A stretch of DNA of 55,841 nucleotides from Ectopseudomonas alcaliphila (lineage in GTDB: Bacteria; Pseudomonadota; Gammaproteobacteria; Pseudomonadales; Pseudomonadaceae), in contig NZ_FNAE01000010.1 in NCBI RefSeq assembly GCF_900101755.1, forward strand, positions 1-55,841, given 5' to 3'. The stretch's first letter is position 1; each line of letters begins with the position of its first letter. Shown piece after piece: positions 53,504-55,841 of the stretch. The notes under the pieces are model-generated. The model was not told the DNA's origin. It made no database searches and saw only the letters and a list, made by a program, of their open reading frames with translations. The translations under genes and the position numbers were made by a program.

Positions 53504-53836
53504 GGCACTATTCTTTAGTTTTAATTTTATGGCTAAGAAGTAAATTCCGCTAGCAAGGCTTAATTTGGAAATGCCCCCCGTTATTCCAAGAATAACTGCA
53601 CCTGTTGCTGGCCATGGTTTGCCTAATTCAAAGTTTGTCTCTAAAAATATTTGTGCTAAAAATCCAAGGCCTAAAACGTTATTAAATGAGAGTTGCATTG
53701 TTAGTGAATAAATGGCGTAGATGCCTATTAAAGTTCCTGCTGTTCTATTTATGGATGCAAAAATAAGCAGCGCCAACCCAACAAAAAACAGCCCCGCAGA
53801 ATAGTGGATTGCTATTTCGATATTTTGAAGAAGCAA
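53498..53836 (-). CDS. cassette gene: four-helix membrane protein
   Basis: 112-aa membrane protein with about four helices (9-28, 33-60, 78-100 and a shorter one). Starts with TTG at 53836; AGGAG lies 7 bp before it. No family recognised. Low GC. Confidence 0.65.
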   Translation of the reverse strand: MLLQNIEIAIHYSAGLFFVGLALLIFASINRTAGTLIGIYAIYSLTMQLSFNNVLGLGFLAQIFLETNFELGKPWPATGAVILGITGGISKLSLASGIYFLAIKLKLKNSAP

Positions 53837-53844
53837 TGTAGGGC

Positions 53845-53920
53845 TCCTGATCTTTAGTTAAGGGGGCGGCTTTAGCCCGTCCCAGTAAGTGCAGCTAGCG
53901 GTTTGAACCATTTGTTAGGC
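53845..53920 (-). repeat. attC site 6
   Basis: TCCTGAT ... GTTAGGC, 76 bp; central GGCGGCTTTAGCCCGTCCC. Right box canonical. Confidence 0.85.
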
Positions 53921-54286
53921 GTTTTTGAATAATTTCATTTCTACGTATGAGAGCAATAGCGGGGCAGTAATGATAAATATTATTGCTGCCGAAACCGAGT
54001 AGTGCACTGCGGTTGATTTGTAGATTGCAAGGCATAGGAAGTAAATTGAAATTATCAGTGTCGCAAAAAATTTCCTTCTTGTATTTAGATAAAATAGCGC
54101 GGTCATGGCAATTGATATTGCAACTACTGTAATGATGAAGCCGGTTGACCCGTAACTTGGATCTCTTGCAGTTAATTTGAAACTAATGAATGGGTAGCTG
54201 AGTGCGAGCGCCCCAAAAAATAGGCACGCAACCCAGCTTAGAATGTCTGAAACTTTGAATGTGATTTTTATGGCTATTGAGATCAT
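53915..54286 (-). CDS. cassette gene: four-helix membrane protein
   Basis: 123-aa membrane protein with four helices (12-32, 42-62, 68-88, 96-116). I place the start at the ATG at 54286 inside the cassette; the frame also runs through the neighbouring attC and the IS end, which is not coding. A second ATG within the attC (54301) is unlikely. No family recognised. Confidence 0.7.
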   Translation of the reverse strand: MISIAIKITFKVSDILSWVACLFFGALALSYPFISFKLTARDPSYGSTGFIITVVAISIAMTALFYLNTRRKFFATLIISIYFLCLAIYKSTAVHYSVSAAIIFIITAPLLLSYVEMKLFKNA

Positions 54287-54292
54287 GATGTT

Positions 54293-54356
54293 GCCTAACA
54301 TTTGGTTAAGGGGGCCAGCTTTAGCCCGTCCCAGTGAGCGCAGCGAGCGGTTTGAA
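54293..54356 (-). repeat. attC site 7, left part (split by the IS)
   Basis: GCCTAAC box, GGTTAAGG and the central stem up to CGGTTTGAA; the rest, CGCTTGTTAGGC, is at 55737-55748 beyond the insertion sequence. On the minus strand the break lies 12 bases after the R box, between the R and L boxes. Confidence 0.85.
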
Positions 54357-54428
54357 TGCTGTAATGGACTCTCTCCGCGCCACAGTTCTATACCGAGAAC
54401 GGTGGTGACTGAAATTGGGAGTGTCGTG

Positions 54429-55451
54429 ATGAAGCGAATCGCAGTTGATCTGGCCAAGTCCGTTTACCAAGTTGCCGAGAGTGTCCGTTCCGGCCAGGTG
54501 GTGCAGCGCAAGCGGCTGAACCGAGAGGCGTTCCGGCGATATATACAGGAGCAGACCGAGTCGGTCGAGTGGGTGATGGAGGCCTGTGGCACAGCGCACT
54601 ATTGGGGTCGACTGGCGCAATCGCTCGGCCATCGGGTGAAGTTGCTGCATCCACGTTACGTGCGGCCCTACCGCCGTCGCAACAAGACCGACCGCAATGA
54701 CTGCGATGCCATGCTGGAAGCCGAGCGTTGCACCGACATCCATCCTGTGCCAGTGAAGAGTCACGACCAGCAACAGCTTCAGCAATTGCACGGGCTGCGG
54801 GAAACCTGGAAGAAGAGCCGCACCCAGCGGATCAACCTGCTGCGCGGCGTCCTGCGTGAAGCGGGTATCGAAGCGCCTACCTCGACCGTCGCCTTCCTCC
54901 AGGCAGCCGGTGAGCTGCTTGAGCAACCTGAAGTTGCGCCCTTGAGCCGTCTGCTGCATATCGTTCTGGCCGAGATCAACCTGTACGAACAGTGCATGGC
55001 CGAGTGCGAGCAGCAGATAAAACGCTGGCATGCCGATGACGACATCGTGCGCAAGCTGGATGAAGTCAGCGGTATTGGGCTACTAACCGCCAGTGCCCTG
55101 ACAGCGGCTGTCGGTAAGCCTGAGCGCTTTGCCAATGGCCGCCAGCTCAGCGCCTGGCTGGGCATGACGCCGCGCGAATTCAGCAGCGGCGACCGCCGCA
55201 AGCTTGGCCATATCAGCCGACAGGGCAACGTCTATGTGCGCACGTTATTGATTCACGGTTCGCGAGCGGCCTTGCTGGCGGCCCAGCGATGCCAGTCGCG
55301 CACGCCGGAGAAGCTGACCCAATTGCAGCGTTGGGCTGTCGAGACTGTCGCGCGCATTGGGCATAACAAGGCGGCTGTAGCGCTGGCCAACAAATTGGTC
55401 AGGATCTGCTGGGCAGTGTGGTGCCACGAGCGGCGCTTCAATGGCAATTGA
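54429..55451 (+). CDS. IS110-family transposase, IS1111 group
   Basis: 340-aa DEDD recombinase. N-terminal RuvC-like domain: VDLAKSVYQV (first D near 7), VMEACGTAHYWGR (E near 49) and RNKTDRNDCDAML (acidic cluster near 95). A coiled segment follows, then the C-terminal domain DEVSGIGLLTASAL and LSAWLGMTPREFSSG, which holds the catalytic serine region. Intact, full length. Start ATG at 54429; the frame is open further upstream into attC DNA but that is not coding. It should work with the RNA from the downstream noncoding region. Confidence 0.95.
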   Translation: MKRIAVDLAKSVYQVAESVRSGQVVQRKRLNREAFRRYIQEQTESVEWVMEACGTAHYWGRLAQSLGHRVKLLHPRYVRPYRRRNKTDRNDCDAMLEAERCTDIHPVPVKSHDQQQLQQLHGLRETWKKSRTQRINLLRGVLREAGIEAPTSTVAFLQAAGELLEQPEVAPLSRLLHIVLAEINLYEQCMAECEQQIKRWHADDDIVRKLDEVSGIGLLTASALTAAVGKPERFANGRQLSAWLGMTPREFSSGDRRKLGHISRQGNVYVRTLLIHGSRAALLAAQRCQSRTPEKLTQLQRWAVETVARIGHNKAAVALANKLVRICWAVWCHERRFNGN

Positions 55452-55736
55452 CAGAGCACAAAGCCCGCCTGACGGCGGGTGTAATCAGTAAGGAGTGATG
55501 GTTTTCTTGTGGTTGTGGTGAGCAGCAGCACTGTCGAAACAGGCGAGTCCTGCAGCGGAACAAGGCCGATAACAACGATGATCCCGGGGATCGATTGAAC
55601 GCTTGGCCCCCGCTGCGCGAACTACAGAATGGCCAGGGCGGAAAGCCCAGAACAGGCCGGATATACGAATGCAACCGCGCTGACGACAAGTGCAAAAGAA
55701 AAGCTTTGCCCACTACTTGTGGGGAGAGTCCATATA
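55452..55736 (+). ncRNA. bridge RNA/seekRNA region of the IS1111-group element
   Basis: IS1111-group elements are known to encode their guide RNA between the transposase and the right end. Here: hairpin CCCGCC-TGAC-GGCGGG (55464-55479), CTGT-CGAA-ACAG (55531-55542), GATC-CCGGG-GATC, then TTGAACGCTTG (55595-55605) and a stem CTTGGCC / GGCCAGG closing a 22-base loop that differs from the solo copy. The 11-mer equals the rejoined attC junction (GGTTTGAA joined to CGCTTGTTAGGC). The exact transcript ends are unknown. Confidence 0.65.
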
Positions 55737-55748
55737 CGCTTGTTAGGC
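55737..55748 (-). repeat. attC site 7, right part
   Basis: CGCTTGTTAGGC, the remaining R box half of the attC split by the IS. Confidence 0.85.
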
Positions 55749-55754
55749 TGGGCT

Positions 55755-55841
55755 TTACGGTATGCCCCATATTGTTCCTTTGATTTTGAAGTCTGCAACA
55801 TTTGAAACAATTTCTGCTTTTTGTATTTTTATATCTGCTCC
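55755..55841 (-). CDS. partial cassette gene, C-terminal end
   Basis: Only the last 28 codons are in the window; the gene enters from the right edge. The readable tail is GADIKIQKAEIVSNVADFKI followed by KGTIWGIP and TAA. It stops 7 bp before the attC, in the same orientation as the other cassette genes, so it is probably the next cassette. Not recognised. Confidence 0.5.
   Translation of the reverse strand, partial: GADIKIQKAEIVSNVADFKIKGTIWGIP

Larger units (their letters stand above)
54357..55736 (+). mobile_element. IS1111-group insertion sequence in an attC
   Basis: About 1380 bp. Subterminal inverted repeats: ATGGACTCTC starting at 54364 and GAGAGTCCAT ending at 55733. That leaves seven bases outside the left repeat and three outside the right, as described for the IS1111 group. 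No target duplication. Contents: transposase (54429-55451) and 285 bp of noncoding right end. This is the IS1111-attC behaviour known from Pseudomonas integrons. The exact ends are inferred from that rule. Confidence 0.88.

Noticed and set aside
54287..54457. Extension of the cassette gene at 53915 across the attC and IS end
   Set aside because: The frame is open but crosses a recombination site and the IS left end; the translation there matches the attC shadow seen at other sites.

Overview
The window looks like the chromosome of a Pseudomonas, probably of the mendocina/oleovorans/alcaligenes (Ectopseudomonas) branch. The evidence is a high-GC core with recognisable Pseudomonas gene sets (nfxB/mexCD-oprJ, an orphan ccoN/ccoQ pair, glk-gltR-gtrS-gtsABCD-porin, plsB), several families of GTAG-headed REP hairpins, and an AT-richer integron cassette array of the kind known from this branch. 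The species is inferred, not proven.

Layout. 1-4890: acetyl-CoA synthetase behind a tandem palindromic operator, a CHASE3-type chemoreceptor and an EAL phosphodiesterase. 4952-6148: DUF4197 protein and a small Cys-containing conserved protein, closed by a strong bidirectional terminator. 6223-12674: MexCD-OprJ RND efflux operon, divergent from its repressor nfxB. 12702-18168: two SDRs, a DUF3833 lipoprotein, a chalcone-isomerase-like protein, an acyl-CoA dehydrogenase and an MBL-fold protein, mostly in short minus-strand operons. 18271-23532: two LysR regulators, a membrane EAL protein, a YgiM-like SH3 protein, a small membrane protein and a third SDR. 23639-26623: orphan cbb3 oxidase subunits (CcoN4/CcoQ4 type) behind an ANR-like box, and a UbiM-like hydroxylase.

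26944-36066 is a glucose-uptake block. Glucokinase (with a HexR-type box), the GltR/GtrS two-component system, the GtsABCD ABC transporter and a sugar porin lie in one direction and together move glucose across both membranes and phosphorylate it. 36263-49964 holds a MocR-type regulator, CcoG, an assimilatory sulfite/nitrite reductase with its DUF934 partner, an LrgA/LrgB-like pair, malate:quinone oxidoreductase, a trypsin-like protein, PlsB and an EamA transporter. The gaps here are filled with REP elements.

50.6 kb to the end is accessory DNA. Small, AT-richer genes, all on the minus strand, alternate with about 75-bp attC sites: six complete, one split by an insertion sequence, one vestigial. 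No integrase is in the window. An intact IS110-family, IS1111-group element (54357-55736) sits inside an attC. Its noncoding right end, where IS1111 elements encode the bridge RNA/seekRNA, is present a second time as a solo copy without a transposase (about 50629-50903), next to a vestigial attC at the other end of the array. Both copies carry an 11-nt sequence identical to the rejoined attC target junction. This pair is the most interesting part of the window.
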